NCBI GenBank assembly: GCA_019914995.1
Contig: CM034129.1
Coordinates: forward strand, 9,727,725-9,791,724
Direction of reading: 5' to 3'
DNA length: 64,000 nt
Source: Acanthochlamys bracteata
Lineage: Eukaryota; Streptophyta; Magnoliopsida; Pandanales; Velloziaceae
The notes beneath the pieces were generated by a model. That model searched no databases. It was not told the DNA's origin and saw nothing but the letters and a program-made list of their open reading frames with translations. Numbering within the stretch: the first letter of the stretch is position 1; every line of letters starts with the position of its first letter. Positions 12,430-23,705 of the stretch are shown one piece after another. A program made the translations under genes and the position numbers.

Positions 12430-12600
12430 TTATATTGCCCACAATTGCAACGTTTGTTTCTTTCTTTTCTTCTCCTCGTTGAACGCCTTCACCGCAGCGT
12501 CGCAGTTCAATCTCTGGCCATGGAGAATGAGCGAAGTTCGACACCGTTACCGGCATCCAGTCCAATGACCATCGAGATTTCATCTCTCCCCCTCTCTCTC
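12430..12600 (+). other. Possible orphan first exon of an unrecognised transcript
   Basis: A TTTATATTG box is followed by a pyrimidine-rich leader. Next comes a GC-richer stretch with an ATG at 12520 in the context CTGGCCATGGAG, reading MENERSSTPLPASSPMTIE, then a CT-rich tract. Base composition differs from the surrounding AT-rich DNA and looks like the 5' end of a gene. I could find no following exon with splice sites or any known family, so it may be a decayed gene start or a non-coding RNA. Confidence 0.22.
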
Positions 12601-13310
12601 TCACATTCAATCTTTCTTTCTTTGTTTCTTTCTTTCTGGTTTAATCAGTTCTGTGATTTATTTCTGGACCTGAAAGCATTGAGGTTCTTCAATATAAAGA
12701 TAAACATAAACATGTTTTCTATATGGATTATATACTCTTTTTTCTCTATTTTTTCAGATATACTTGTTTACTTGTATATTTTTTGGAGTTGTCTAGTTAG
12801 AGATCAGGAGTTAGATGTTTGAATGAATGTACCAGAGGATTGGAAGTTTTGGATTTTTGGTTTTGTGTTAGGTGTTTGTTGAAATGCCCGTGAGAGAAAG
12901 GGTTCATAATAAAAATGACGTCCTTATAATTAGCCAAAAACTCATTAGGACTGCGAGTACGTTATCACCCTTAATGATAATGATTTTAAGTAGAATTTTT
13001 ACAAGCATTTGTACCTCCAAAAAAAATAATAATAGTGAAACTAGTTTATGTTATCTGTTGTTCTTATTGCATCATTATTTTCAGAGGTACAAGTCTATCG
13101 ACATAAAGACATGCACCTGTTCTACTTTTTTTTCTTAATAGTTATAGAATAAAAAGAAAGGCAGTGATCTTAAGTATGACATACTAGGATGGGTAATTCA
13201 AGCTGTAGGTATAGTTGCATGAGTAGGTATGGCTAAATCTCATATTCCTCCACCACCACTAAGGTGAGAAGTTAATTTGCTTTTGAGCTACAGGCTCATA
13301 TTTCAGCAAA
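12600..13310. other. Intergenic, nothing recognised
   Basis: AT-rich sequence with short T-rich and CTTT-rich tracts. I see no coding, RNA or repeat feature that can be supported. Confidence 0.35.
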
Positions 13311-13610
13311 TAATCTAGTTTAGCATGACAGGACAAACCATGTTGAAGTTGATCTCCATTTTATCAAAGGAAAACTTGTCGAGAAGTTGATTGACATTCA
13401 TTTGTTAAGTCAGATGGACAACTGGCTGATGTTCTAATGCATGTGTATTGTAAAGATTTTCACGACTCACTTGACAATATGGGTATAGGTGTTGTTTACG
13501 CACCAACATGAGAGGGAGTCTTCAAATGATTCTTGTTTTATAAGAAGGGACACTGGCTGGATGTATAACTCATAACCCAAAAAAGGATTGGTTTTCGACT
13601 GATATTCCAT
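13310..13610 (+). mobile_element. Ty1/copia retrotransposon remnant (RNase H end)
   Basis: The plus strand carries a short fossil of the C-terminal end of a copia polyprotein. HDRTNHVEVD followed by LHFIKGKL matches the RNase H stretch (typically HxRTKHIEVDxHFIREK), and weaker similarity continues towards the usual polyprotein end. Only this tail is recognisable; LTRs, reverse transcriptase and integrase were not found nearby. It is broken and appears old. Confidence 0.6.
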
Positions 13611-14140
13611 CTAGTTCTCAGTTTTCTTTGTCAATGTTGTTTCAGAATATCATTTTCATGCTTCAGTTTTCTGCTAATCTGCCGATTTTATATTATTCAA
13701 CATTTAGTGGCACGCTTTGCATCGTTATATTAAGCAACAAGGTGTATGCTATTGGCGCTGAACTAGTTGATAAAAGTAGATTGGGCACATCTCATTTTTA
13801 CGGGGACATGGTTATGATTCCACTTATACTAAAATTGATTAAGAAATCTTCCCTCAAATTTACACATGGTTCTCGGACTTTCCAAACAAGACGTTTCCCA
13901 ACTCTTACCAGTAGTTGTTAAACTAGTCTATAATTTAATACAATTGCAAAGTTCTTTGTCGAGATGTGGAATGTGATGCAGAAATAGTATTCTGGAAATG
14001 TCTACTAGGAGCTCCTGCATATATTTTGCTAATATGTTGTATTATGAATCACGCTTTCAAGTTCATCGCTATCGCTCTGTTCTGTTCTAAATGACATCTA
14101 ATTTTAATATGCAGGAAATCTAAAAACAAAAAATTATACA

Positions 14141-14396
14141 GGACGTTTAAAATTACTTATGAAATAAAATTTTTATAAAATAATAAATATTTTTATTTGT
14201 TTTTAAAAAGTTTTATTTTTTTACTAAAAAAATAAAAATATATAATAAAAAATTTTATATGTAAACTTTTTATATATTTTTTAAATTTTTAAATAATTTT
14301 TTTTATATTTATAAAATATATATTAAAATATATAAATTTAAAAATTAAAAAAAATATTGAAAAAATGCTCAACCAAACATCCCGCTGTTGGAAGAA
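14141..14396. repeat. AT-rich MITE-like element
   Basis: An AT-rich block of about 250 bp begins with GGACGTTTAAAATTACTT and ends with CAACCAAACATCCCG. The complement of the right end, CGGGATGTTTGGTTG, gives an imperfect inverted repeat with the left end. No clear 3-bp target duplication is visible here; CAG/CTG flanks are possible but unconvincing. The composition matches other copies in the window. Confidence 0.4.
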
Positions 14397-14898
14397 TAAT
14401 GGCCGTATTTGCAATTGTTAACAAGTTAGGGTGTGCATGGTATTGCTTATCGGATCTTATGTAGTGGGCTTGATTAACTGTTTCGTCTCTGCTGTTGGCT
14501 ATAGATTTTAACTCTTGGAGAATGGAACTAGAAAATCAAATAAAAACAAGATATTGAGGCAAATGAATAGAGGATTAGTAATAAAACAAAAAGAAAAGGA
14601 ATAGCATATAGAATTCCAAAATGCATGATTGTTGATACCAATGAAAGCAAGAAATGTAGAATACGGAAAGACAATGAACCAATTGTTCACTTTTTCATGA
14701 TGTCTAGGTGGCATTTTCTATACTTATCTTATGGTTGATGTGTGATAGTGTTAATTTTATATGGCTATATTTGTCTTACGGAAAGGCAATGAACCATTTT
14801 TATATGGCATTTTTGTATTAGTGTTAATTTGTTTCAAACAAGCTTTCTATTAAGATAGAAACCTGTATAGTATATAGTTACAAGGTTTTGGTTATAAA

Positions 14899-15598
14899 TA
14901 TTGGGCTTCTAAATTAGGGTAGGTTCGGATTATTAACGTGTAGGATTTGATGGGTCCGAATAAAAGACGGACTAGTTTGAGAGATTAGGGTCGGATTAGT
15001 AGCATAGGGGGCTGAAATAGTGTCTAAGTGAAAAACGGACTAATTAATTTAGATGTGAGCTAACAACTCGTTTTGAATTGGGCCAAATAGTTTATGATTT
15101 TGTGAGCTTAATAGTCTATGTCTTTTAATAGTCCCATATTGACTGAGTGCTGGAATGGATATGTACTTATAAGTGGAAGATGCTAATCCCTAAAAGATTG
15201 GCTAATTTTTTTAGTCTGGAGATCCGATCCTATAATTGGTATCAGAGTCTGATAGGGTGAAGCCACCCGGCGTGTTGCTGGAAGAAAATTGTTAGGCTTT
15301 CAAATTATGTTAGTCTCGGATTAGTAGCGTGTAGAGGTTGATCGCCCGAGTGACAGACGTCCTAATTTGGTGAGCTAGGACCGGATTAATAACGTAGAGG
15401 TCTGAAATAGTGTCCAAATAAAAAATAGGCTAGCTAACTTGAAGGTGAGCCGGCAACTCGTCTTATGTTGGGTCAATGGATTCTAACTTGATGTGCTTAA
15501 CAGTCCACGCCACTTAATAATCCCACATTAAAAGATACTAATCCGTAAAAAATTGGTCAATTTTTTTAATCTAGGATCCGATCCTACAGTAAATTTTG
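14899..15598 (+). mobile_element. TRIM-like LTR retrotransposon fossil
   Basis: Two related direct repeats of about 310-335 bp (14899-15234 and 15290-15598) flank only about 55 bp. They share TTGGGCTTC/TTAGGCTTTC starts, CGGATTAGTAGC, CTGAAATAGTGTC and GGATCCGATCCTA near the end. The second starts with TG and ends with CA. Immediately after the first repeat, 15237-15247 reads TGGTATCAGAG, the primer-binding site complementary to initiator methionine tRNA. Direct repeats plus binding site and almost no interior fit a terminal-repeat retrotransposon in miniature, without coding capacity. Flanks ATAAA and GTAAA may be a decayed 5-bp target duplication. The repeats have diverged clearly, so the copy is old. 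Confidence 0.7.
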
Positions 15599-15599
15599 T

Positions 15600-18500
15600 C
15601 CGCACTTCTCATTATTGATGTTTTAGACTGCCATAACTATTTTGGAATAGTTAGAATAATTTGATTAGGAAACACTTACAATTTAAAGAAGAAATTAGAA
15701 AAAAGGTTTTGAGAGATGACCTTGATGCCTCTGGTTCTGAACATAATATGTTATTGTAAGGTGATTAACCTTTCAGCTCAAAGATCTTGGTTTCCAGGAT
15801 GAATGTTTGCCTATCTTGTCCGATTTTTGTTATTGGTTACTATGTCATGCCGTTGTTGCTCTATTAAAAGTTGAACGACAAAGCTCTTGAACGGAGACTG
15901 ATTGCCGTTACACTCAAGCTTCTTTTTCTGTTGGTTTCTGGCAGTTCTTTTTCTTTATGTCTTTTGCCTTTCTGACTAACATAACAAAATATCCCGAGTC
16001 ACTCTGTGTAGTCATCTTCTCTTGAGAATGTATTAATTTACGTCCGTATCTGATTAGATATATTAGCATCTGGCATATCATTTTAAGTTTTCTTTAAACC
16101 CGATCTTACTATGGTGTCTGTCTGTTCAAGGTTTAGTTCTAATGGCTGGTTGTTGGTGGTTGTGTTTTACATGGCTAATAATATCATGTAGCTCGGAGAT
16201 TTCATTTATTTTTCCTGACGTTACTAAAGATTTCGAGCAGCTTGCTTTTTGAGATTTACTTTCCTCCAGTAGTAAGAAGTGGAAGAAGTGAGACCACACA
16301 AAATTTTGAGTGCATTACAGCTTTCTTTTAGTGGAAAGACTCCCCATAAACCCACGGGTTAGCCATTTCATGCTCTGTTCAGGTATCTCTGAGCAATTTA
16401 ATTGCATCATAACCCACTTTCTACTTTTGGATTCTTGCATGCCTATAAAGAATCTTTTTCTTGAGAAATCACATAACAAAGAAAGATGATCCACTTTCTT
16501 CCTTTAATAATAATGAGGTTCATAGTAGATCTTCTTTAGTTTATAGGCATTATCTATAGATGAGTAGGGTTATTGATTGCTTGATTGCTTTATTTTCATG
16601 GCCATTCTCTAACAGAGTATCTTCTGCAGTTTCTTTGATATTGTTCTGGCATGAAAAAGAAACCACGGTTCCTGGTAGCATCTGGGGACTTGCTCTTTTT
16701 TGATGATTTCGTGCAGATCTTCCAGCACAAAAGATAAAAAAGAGTATCAAAGGCGGAAAGTTTGATGCATTGACTTTACTAAATTTACCTATACTCAGTT
16801 CTGGATTATCCCACTTCATCTGATTGGCCTTCGCATAACTAATTGCTTTTCTTTATATATCAGTGTCATTTTATGCTTGGATAGATCAGGAAATCTATGG
16901 ATTTCTCGAGTCCTTAGTGCACCCTATTTCTGAGAATCAAATCATATGCTTTCTAGAGTTGCAAAGAGTATCATAGTCTTTAAGGTGATTATAAACGGAA
17001 ATTTTAAGTAGGGTTGAGCTTGACAAGAGTACAAACTATGTGACAGCTGTGACATTTTCATCTTTTTTTTTTAATTTGTGTTTTTGGATAGTATAAGGTT
17101 TCTGTTTTCATGACCAAGTTAATTTTTATCTTTGTCTTCAATGTAGACTTTTCCTTGCAGTAAGTATACTAGCAGTCTCTACCTTCATAACCTTCTGTCA
17201 TTTAGTTCTTCTATTCTACATCGAGGCTCTTGTTCCTACTCAGATTTCCATTACTTACTTTTGTGTTCCTAGTTTGATATGCCCGGAGGCTGTGATGAAA
17301 TATATTCCATCAATGATTGTAGGTACAATTTATAATTGGTAGGATCAGAACTTTGAAGACTTGTTATTATATTCAAAATCTTTATATTGGTGCAAGAGTG
17401 TCAGTTGCTGAGTACATGCATCCATTACAGCAATAGTGGGTGGTTTAAAATTAAAGTAGGGTGGTCTTTTGGATCAGGCAATAGTATCCTACTTGTATGA
17501 TACAACTTTTTAGATCCATGATGGCCGACAAAAGAGCAGACTCATCTATCGAAAAGGTTATTGATAATCTTGGATATCAAACATAAGTTAACTGAGTGGT
17601 AGAATGTAGAACATCTGGCCCTGTTTGTTGAGTATGACATTACTCTCTTGAATTTTGAAGTATTTTTCATATTGTGCCAGTTCATGTATTGAGTGGGCAA
17701 GCCTGTGTAAACCTTCGTTCAATTTATTTTAGCCTTGTAACAGTTTTGGTGTCGACAATGAATCTTTTGAGATATTCAGATTACTAAATTGTGATGATAA
17801 CAGACTCCAGGTGATTGCTGTGACTCAGTTTGTTGCATGTTTGACAAAATTTATCATTTTATGTTTTCTGATAAGATGGCGTTAATGATTATGCTGATAT
17901 GACTTTCATCTCCTCTGTTTTTGAACTATACTGAAACAGGCAAGGACATAATGTTGATGTTTATCTAATCTGCTATACTGGAAATCCACCAGTTCTTCTA
18001 GTTTGTTCTCAGGTAGTATTCGTGCTCTTGTACGAAGGTCAATCGTGCATTTGAGCTCTTTTGGCATATCTATTTCTAAGGTTTTCTATAAACGGGAATA
18101 TGCCGATGCTTTCGATCGTTATCTTCAAATCTTTTATGGATATTTTGTTGCCTAGCTACATTTTGCTTGAGAATGAAGGTAGCAGGATGTGGATGCTTCG
18201 TTAGGGTATGCAAGCGTGCAGGATTTCTTTACTGCATTCGTTAACTGTTGATGAGAAACCGGACCCGTAAAAGCATAATTGAAATAGCCAATGATCTTTA
18301 AATCACTATGTTGTTATCTTGTTTTGGTTCATTGGTTTGATGGCGATTGAGCTTTTCATTATTGCAATTATGTCGCAGCTTTGTTTCGGAGTTGTGCATT
18401 GAGAATCATGCTACGAAGAGGAGTTAGATTTTTTCTGTCTGCTATTTGATGGATGTTGTTATCGTTGTATTTCCTAACTAGGATGATGAACCTGCACAAC
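15600..18500. other. Intergenic, no gene recognised
   Basis: About 2.9 kb of T-rich sequence of moderate composition, resembling intron or UTR sequence rather than repeats. I tested plus-strand and minus-strand frames for known motifs and found none; the longest frames (for example near 16550-16819 minus) look like chance. A non-coding transcript cannot be ruled out. Confidence 0.35.
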
Positions 18501-18974
18501 ACTAATGGGGGAGTGATGTTTGTACAGTTGTGCCCATTCTCAAATTCATAGCATCTCATCTCCACGCCAGAGTTTAAGATATGTTTCAATTATATAAAAT
18601 TTATTTTTTTTATCAAGATTTGAGTTCAAATTCACTTTTTATATTTTAAATCTCAGATCATTAACTTCATTTTTAGTTCATATTTATTAAACACTTTTAT
18701 TGAATCCACTTTTATAAAATTTATTTTCTACCCACTAAAATATATCTTTTATTAGTTTGTACAACCATTCTCAAATTCATAACATCTCATTTCTATGTTG
18801 AGCTTAGTATGTGTTTTAATTATTCAAAATTTATTTTCTTCCGTTAAATTTTAAAATTTGAGTTCAAATTTATTTTATATATTTTAAATTATTCTGTATT
18901 TATTAAATCAACTTTAATTTATTTTTATTAAATTTAATTTTACATAATTCACTTTTATTACGATACATTTTTAG

Positions 18975-19318
18975 AGTATGTTTCAATTTACCGAAATTCT
19001 AACATTTTTACCGGTTTAGAATTTCAAAAAGTTCACATATTTTAATACTATAAAAATATTTAGAATTACAATTCATATAGATATTTTACTTTAACTTAAA
19101 TTTCAGATTCTTACTTTTACATTCTTCAAAATAAATTTTTTTCAATTCTAATTTATTTTTAAAATATTTCAAATATAGAATATGAATTTTACTTTTATTT
19201 CAATTCAGAAAATAAATAAATATAAAAAGTAAAATTTACTATCAATTTATTTTTAAAAAAATTTATTTTTTTTTATATTTACATAAAATTCAATTATAAG
19301 CGTTTGAAATACACTTTT
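18975..19318. repeat. AT-rich MITE, PIF/Harbinger-like
   Basis: An AT-rich element starts GAGTATGTTTCAATTT just after TTA. It ends ...GCGTTTGAAATACACTT before TTA. The complement of the right end (AAGTGTATTTCAAACG) pairs imperfectly with the left end. No coding capacity; boundaries are good to a few bases. Confidence 0.45.
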
Positions 19319-19359
19319 AGTGAATTTGCGCTGTAGCCCATTCTCAAATTCATAGCATC

Positions 19360-19591
19360 GAGGGGTGCGTTTGGCATCCCATTTAAAAAGCTATTTTTTA
19401 ATTTTTTTATTTCATATTTTTTAATATATATTATAAAATTATTTAAAAATTTATATAAAAAATTTAAATAATTTTAAAAAGATTTTATAATAAAATTGTT
19501 TTATTACTTATTTTTATTTATTTTTAAAATTAAACAAATAAAATTCATTTTAAAAAAATCTATTTCATAAATAATTTCACACACGCCCCTC
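19360..19591. repeat. MITE inserted in a local repeat unit
   Basis: A 232-bp AT-rich element reads GAGGGGTGCGTTTGGCATCC at its left end and CACACACGCCCCTC at its right end. The first six bases are perfect inverted repeats and the match continues imperfectly. It interrupts one unit of the local array: sister units read ...AGCATCTCATCTCC, here split as AGCATC | element | ATCTCC. This defines the insertion clearly, although the target duplication (ATC at most) is ambiguous. Confidence 0.6.
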
Positions 19592-19659
19592 ATCTCCGTG
19601 TCGAGCTTAGTGAATTTGTACAGTTGTATCCATTTCTCAAATTCATAGCATCTAATCGA

Positions 19660-20930
19660 ACACAAAAGCTAACGATGTCAATGCCCACGCGTGGCTGCGC
19701 CTTAAGGAAAGAGAAAAACCACGCGCAGATAGAGACAACCGATAGAGTGACCTTTTGCACGTGCAATAGCCGATAGGTCTGGTGAGGAGGCGCCAAGTAC
19801 TCCTCCCGTCATAAATCACAATCTCTGATCTTTTTTCAGATACTATATTTATAAAATAAAATTTTTTAAAATAGAAAATATTTTTATTTTTTAAATTATA
19901 AAATATAATAAAATATATAATAAAAAATTTTACTATAATAAAATTTTTAGATTCTTTTAATTTTTAATTAAATTTTTAATATTTAAAAAATATATATAAA
20001 AAAAATATGAAATAAAAAAAATTGTTTACGAAGAAACGGAGCCTCGTTGCTCTTTGAAGAAGACGTTTCATCATAGCTCTTGTTTCCTCTTGTTTTTTTT
20101 TACACTATTTTTGTCATATTTTCTCAGATTCGTTTGACATCGAAGTGGTAAAATGTCCATAAATTCTTTGCGCTAATTAACGAGGTCGTTTAGAATATTT
20201 TAAAATAAAGTTTTTGAAACTTTTTTAGAAAACAATAATATTATTCTGGACTAATAAATGAAAAAATATAAATAATACGCATATAATGTATTTCTACTTT
20301 TAGATTTTATTAAAAAAATTTAAATACTGTATAAAAAGTTAAAAAAATGCAATGTCAAACAACGTCTAATTCAGTAGCTTTTTCAACGTGGACTTGCCTT
20401 TGGGTTGCTTATCAAATAGGAGAAAAGTTTTTCCTGCAATTTTTTTTAAAATTTTATAGTTTTTGGGATTTGGGATTTGATTCTTCATCTCTATCGACAG
20501 ATGAAATAGATAAGCTGCTACGAGATATTTTGTTCACAGGAGTAATTGATACATGGTTTAATTAATAAGGATATAGAAATAAACTTTAATTTGAATTTGA
20601 TCTTAAAAAGCTGAAGTATATTATCTTACAAATTATGGATCAGTCCCATCTAAGTACAGTGCCTACTCTAGCTTGATCCGTATACAAATGTTATTATACA
20701 TTAGCAAATTAAACCCATTCTTTGCACATATATAATCTTTTAAATTAATCAAGCTTTCATCTAATCTAACTCTTATGATGAGTTAATATAAACAACAATC
20801 GTGTTAAAGGAAATCTTTATGTTACTTTAAACCATTCGAGATCACATTTCCCGACACATCCAAACATGTGCATGGACTTAGGTGTACCTTATCACTAGTA
20901 TTTAAAAGAACAAAGCAGATCAATAAAGTT
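19660..20930. other. Upstream region of the P450 gene
   Basis: Intergenic DNA. An AT-rich block at about 19850-20030 resembles MITE sequence with no clear ends. Around 19680-19800 the DNA is GC-richer, with ACGCGT and GCACGTGC motifs. No coding region is supported; the small frame at 20347-20565 has no homologue I recognise. Confidence 0.35.
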
Positions 20931-20978
20931 GTTAGCTTCCTGTTCTGGATTTGGGCTAACCACATCTCTGCCTTCTCC

Positions 20979-20987
20979 CTATAAATA
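20979..20987 (+). promoter_or_regulatory. TATA box of the CYP78A-like gene
   Basis: CTATAAATA lies about 115 bases upstream of the ATG at 21095, after a pyrimidine-rich stretch. The expected transcription start is about 30 bases downstream. The call is by motif and spacing. Confidence 0.5.
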
Positions 20988-21094
20988 CCATCTAAATCCT
21001 TTGAAAATTAAACAACATCCATCTAATTACCACTTAATTTCTTTGCTTTCAAAATTCCTGAAACCCTTACGCAAACTAACAGTGTTTTTCAAAC

Positions 21095-23330
21095 ATGAAG
21101 CTTCACTTGATAACAAGCCTTAGCCTTCTTGTAGTATGCCTTGGTGCAATGGTCCATGCTCCTTGGTCCTTCACCATTCTTCTTTCAACCCTATCCTTTG
21201 CCTTGCCTTTGTTTTTCAGCTCTTGGTTGGTGAAAGGAGGCTTTGCATGGCGCCGCATGCACGTACGCAACTTACCGGTACCCCCTGGCCCTTCCGGCTG
21301 GCCGGTTATCGGTTCTATTCCAATCATGGGTTCTCTAGCTCACCGCAAGCTCGCTAATCTTGCAAATTCTCTCAACGCTAAAGGTCTCATGTCAATTAGC
21401 CTTGGTGCAACACCTGTTGTCATCAGTAGTCATCCTGACACTGCAAAGGAAATCCTTTGCAGTTCTGCATTCGCCGATCGACCTGTTAAACTCTCCACAA
21501 AGCTTCTAATGTTCGAAAGGGCGATAGGGTTCGCTCCTAACGGTGAGAACTGGCGCAACCTCCGCCGAATAGCGGCAACCAACTTGTTCTCTCCCCGCAA
21601 AATTGTCGCATCAGGGAAACTCCGGCAAAGGGTTGTAAAAAACATTCTAGAAGAAATAAAGAGAGATATGGAAGTATCGGGAGTAGTTGTCCTCAGAAGA
21701 GTATTGCAGAAGGGTTCTTTGGAGAGTGTCGTAGGGAGTTTGTTTGGTGATGATTTATTGAGTTTGAAAGAGAGAGAAGAGTTGGAAGAAATGGTGAATG
21801 AAGGTTATGAACTTATTACTAGTTTCAATTGGGAAGATTATTTTCCTTTGAGTGGGTTGTTGGATTTTCATGGTGTTGAGAAAAGGTGTAAGGCATTGGC
21901 TTCTAGGGTTAGGGTTTTTATGGGTAAGATTATTACAGAGAGAAGAAGAGATGGTGATACGGCCAAGCCACGAGATGATTTTCTTGGTGTTCTTCTTGGT
22001 CTGCCAGCGGAAGAAAGACTAAGTGATGAAGATGTGATAGCAGTACTCTGGGTAAGTGTTTCTTTTTCTTCTTCATATTGCTTGCTAAATGTCTGCACTT
22101 ACCTTAAGGCACTTTATCTTTGATTTAAGTAAATTACCCACTTGAAATAGCTGTAGTATCACCTTTTAATGAGCTTAACTTTCATTTACTTTACAATGAT
22201 TTTGTTTATTTTGGTTCCCTACAAGTTGTTGTATAGCTTAGCAGAGATTGATCGAGTGTACTCTTGCGAGAGATAGGGGTGTTCAACCCTAGGTTACTTA
22301 TATTAGGAATTGTCAAGTTTAGAACATCTTAATTAGAACCTGCATGCCTAGCCTTATACAGCATATTAGAAATTACATGCAAAATACATATCACTAACAA
22401 TAAACTCATGCATAAAGCTACTTACTATCCAGAAGAGAGATGTACATTCAGAAACTTTCAGATATTTGCGTAGGCATATGGCAATTTTTTAATTGTGGCC
22501 CAAAAGTAGCACCACTTTCCATTATATATGCTTTTATTAATATTCTTGAACCTGCATGCCTAGCCTTATACAGCTCGTGATCATTTGGAATAACGTTAGT
22601 GGTTGTCCATTCACAAGCCTTTTCTTCTCTATTAAATATCTGGCCGAATTCCAATGAGTCTTGTAAGGATTCAATTCCAACGTTATAAAGTAACACCATT
22701 TATGTTCTATGCTTTGCAATTCAGGAAATGATATTTAGGGGAGCTGATGTAATAGCAATTCTTTTGGAATGGATCATGGCAAGAATGGTTCTCCATCCCG
22801 AAATCCAGGCCAAGGCCCATCAAGAAATCGATTCCGTTACCAGCTCCCGGCCCGTTAAAGACATCGATATTCCGAACCTTCGTTACCTTCGAGCCATCAC
22901 AAAAGAGGCCCTTCGAATGCACCCACCAGGCCCACTTATGTCATGGGCCAGGCTTGCCGTTGAGGATGTTCACGTTGGGAAGTTTTGCGTTCCGGCCGGA
23001 ACAACGGCGATGGTGAACATGTGGGCCATTACTCATGATGCAACTATTTGGGCGGATCCATGGGCCTTTAAGCCTGAGAGGTTTTTGGAGGAAGATGTTA
23101 GTGTTTTGGGCTCGGATATGAGGCTGATTCCTTTTGGGGCCGGAAGAAGGGTTTGTCCTGGAAGAGCTTTCGGCTTAGCAACGGTTGAACTATGGTTAGC
23201 GAGGTTCCTGCAGGATTACCGTTGGGTTGCTTGTGGACCGATCCGGTTAACGGAGCGTCTCCGATTGTCTATGGAAATGAAGAAGCCATTGGTGTGCCGA
23301 GCTCACCGACGGAGTCCAAACACATATTAG
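21095..23330 (+). CDS. CYP78A: Cytochrome P450, CYP78A-type
   Basis: A 520-residue P450 in two exons (21095-22051 and 22725-23330), with the intron at the position typical of CYP78 (after AVLW, before EMIFRG). An N-terminal hydrophobic anchor (about residues 20-50) precedes the proline hinge [13 protein letters not shown], indicating ER-membrane attachment. Family marks include [26 protein letters not shown], the ExxR motif in KEALR (Glu380/Arg383), [22 protein letters not shown], and the haem loop [13 protein letters not shown] with Cys463. CYP78A enzymes such as KLUH/CYP78A5 are monooxygenases that promote organ and seed growth; their substrate is debated. The I-helix reads FRGADVIA (323-330), where CYP78 proteins normally have FRGTDTVA, so the conserved threonine is replaced. 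It is otherwise intact. It could be a divergent CYP78A member with altered chemistry. Confidence 0.92.
22336..22574. repeat. Duplicated 27-bp segment in the P450 intron
   Basis: The 27 bases beginning GAACCTGCATGCCTAGCC occur identically at 22336-22362 and 22548-22574, 212 bases apart, inside the single intron. Sequence between and beyond them is not obviously repeated. It probably marks a small local duplication or template-switch event. Confidence 0.8.
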
Positions 23331-23458
23331 AAGTTTATGCTTAAAATTTACGGTAGTTATTATACGATGTTAGCCTAAGCGGCAAGTGTTAAAAGGGTTC
23401 GATGACTAGTGCAATAAAGGTTTCACATTCAGCAACTATATAATTCCATATCAATACG

Positions 23459-23705
23459 GGCGTGTTTATCAACATTTCAAATTCATTTTTTAAAATTTAT
23501 TTTAATATAAAATACATATAAAAATTAAAATTAAAATTTTTTAATAATAAATTTTTTTAAAAAATTTAATTTTAAAACTTACTATAAATATTAAATTAAT
23601 ATATAATTTTATTTTTTATTAAATATTTTTAATTTTTAATTTAATTTTTTAAATGATTTTTAAAATTTTCATTTTATTTATTTTATTTTTAAGGTAAACA
23701 CGTCC
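23459..23705. repeat. AT-rich MITE-like element
   Basis: The block starts GGGCGTGTTTATCAACATTT and ends GGTAAACACGTCC. The complement of the right end, GGACGTGTTTACC, matches the left end well and agrees with the GGGYGTGTTT consensus of the window. The interior is almost pure A+T. Flanking 3-bp duplications are not clear. Confidence 0.5.

Larger units (their letters stand above)
18520..19660. repeat. Local array of a CATTCTCAAATTCATAGCATC repeat
   Basis: A motif of the form GTACAGTTGTRCCCATTCTC followed by AAATTCATAGCATCTCATCTC recurs at 18523-18580, 18757-18812, 19325-19359 (continuing at 19592 after a MITE) and 19615-19660. The copies share a flanking GAGCTTAGT segment. AT-rich DNA with AAATTTATTTT motifs lies between them, so the array is a diverged tandem or nested duplication, not a simple satellite. 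Confidence 0.65.

Noticed and set aside
12445-12822. 125-residue frame read straight through the CT-rich tract
   Set aside because: The C-terminal half is translated low-complexity DNA; only the first-exon-like part was kept as a weak call.
17780-18560. Possible C/D-box snoRNA motifs (GTGATGATA, GATGATGAA)
   Set aside because: No correctly spaced CTGA box with terminal stem could be found.
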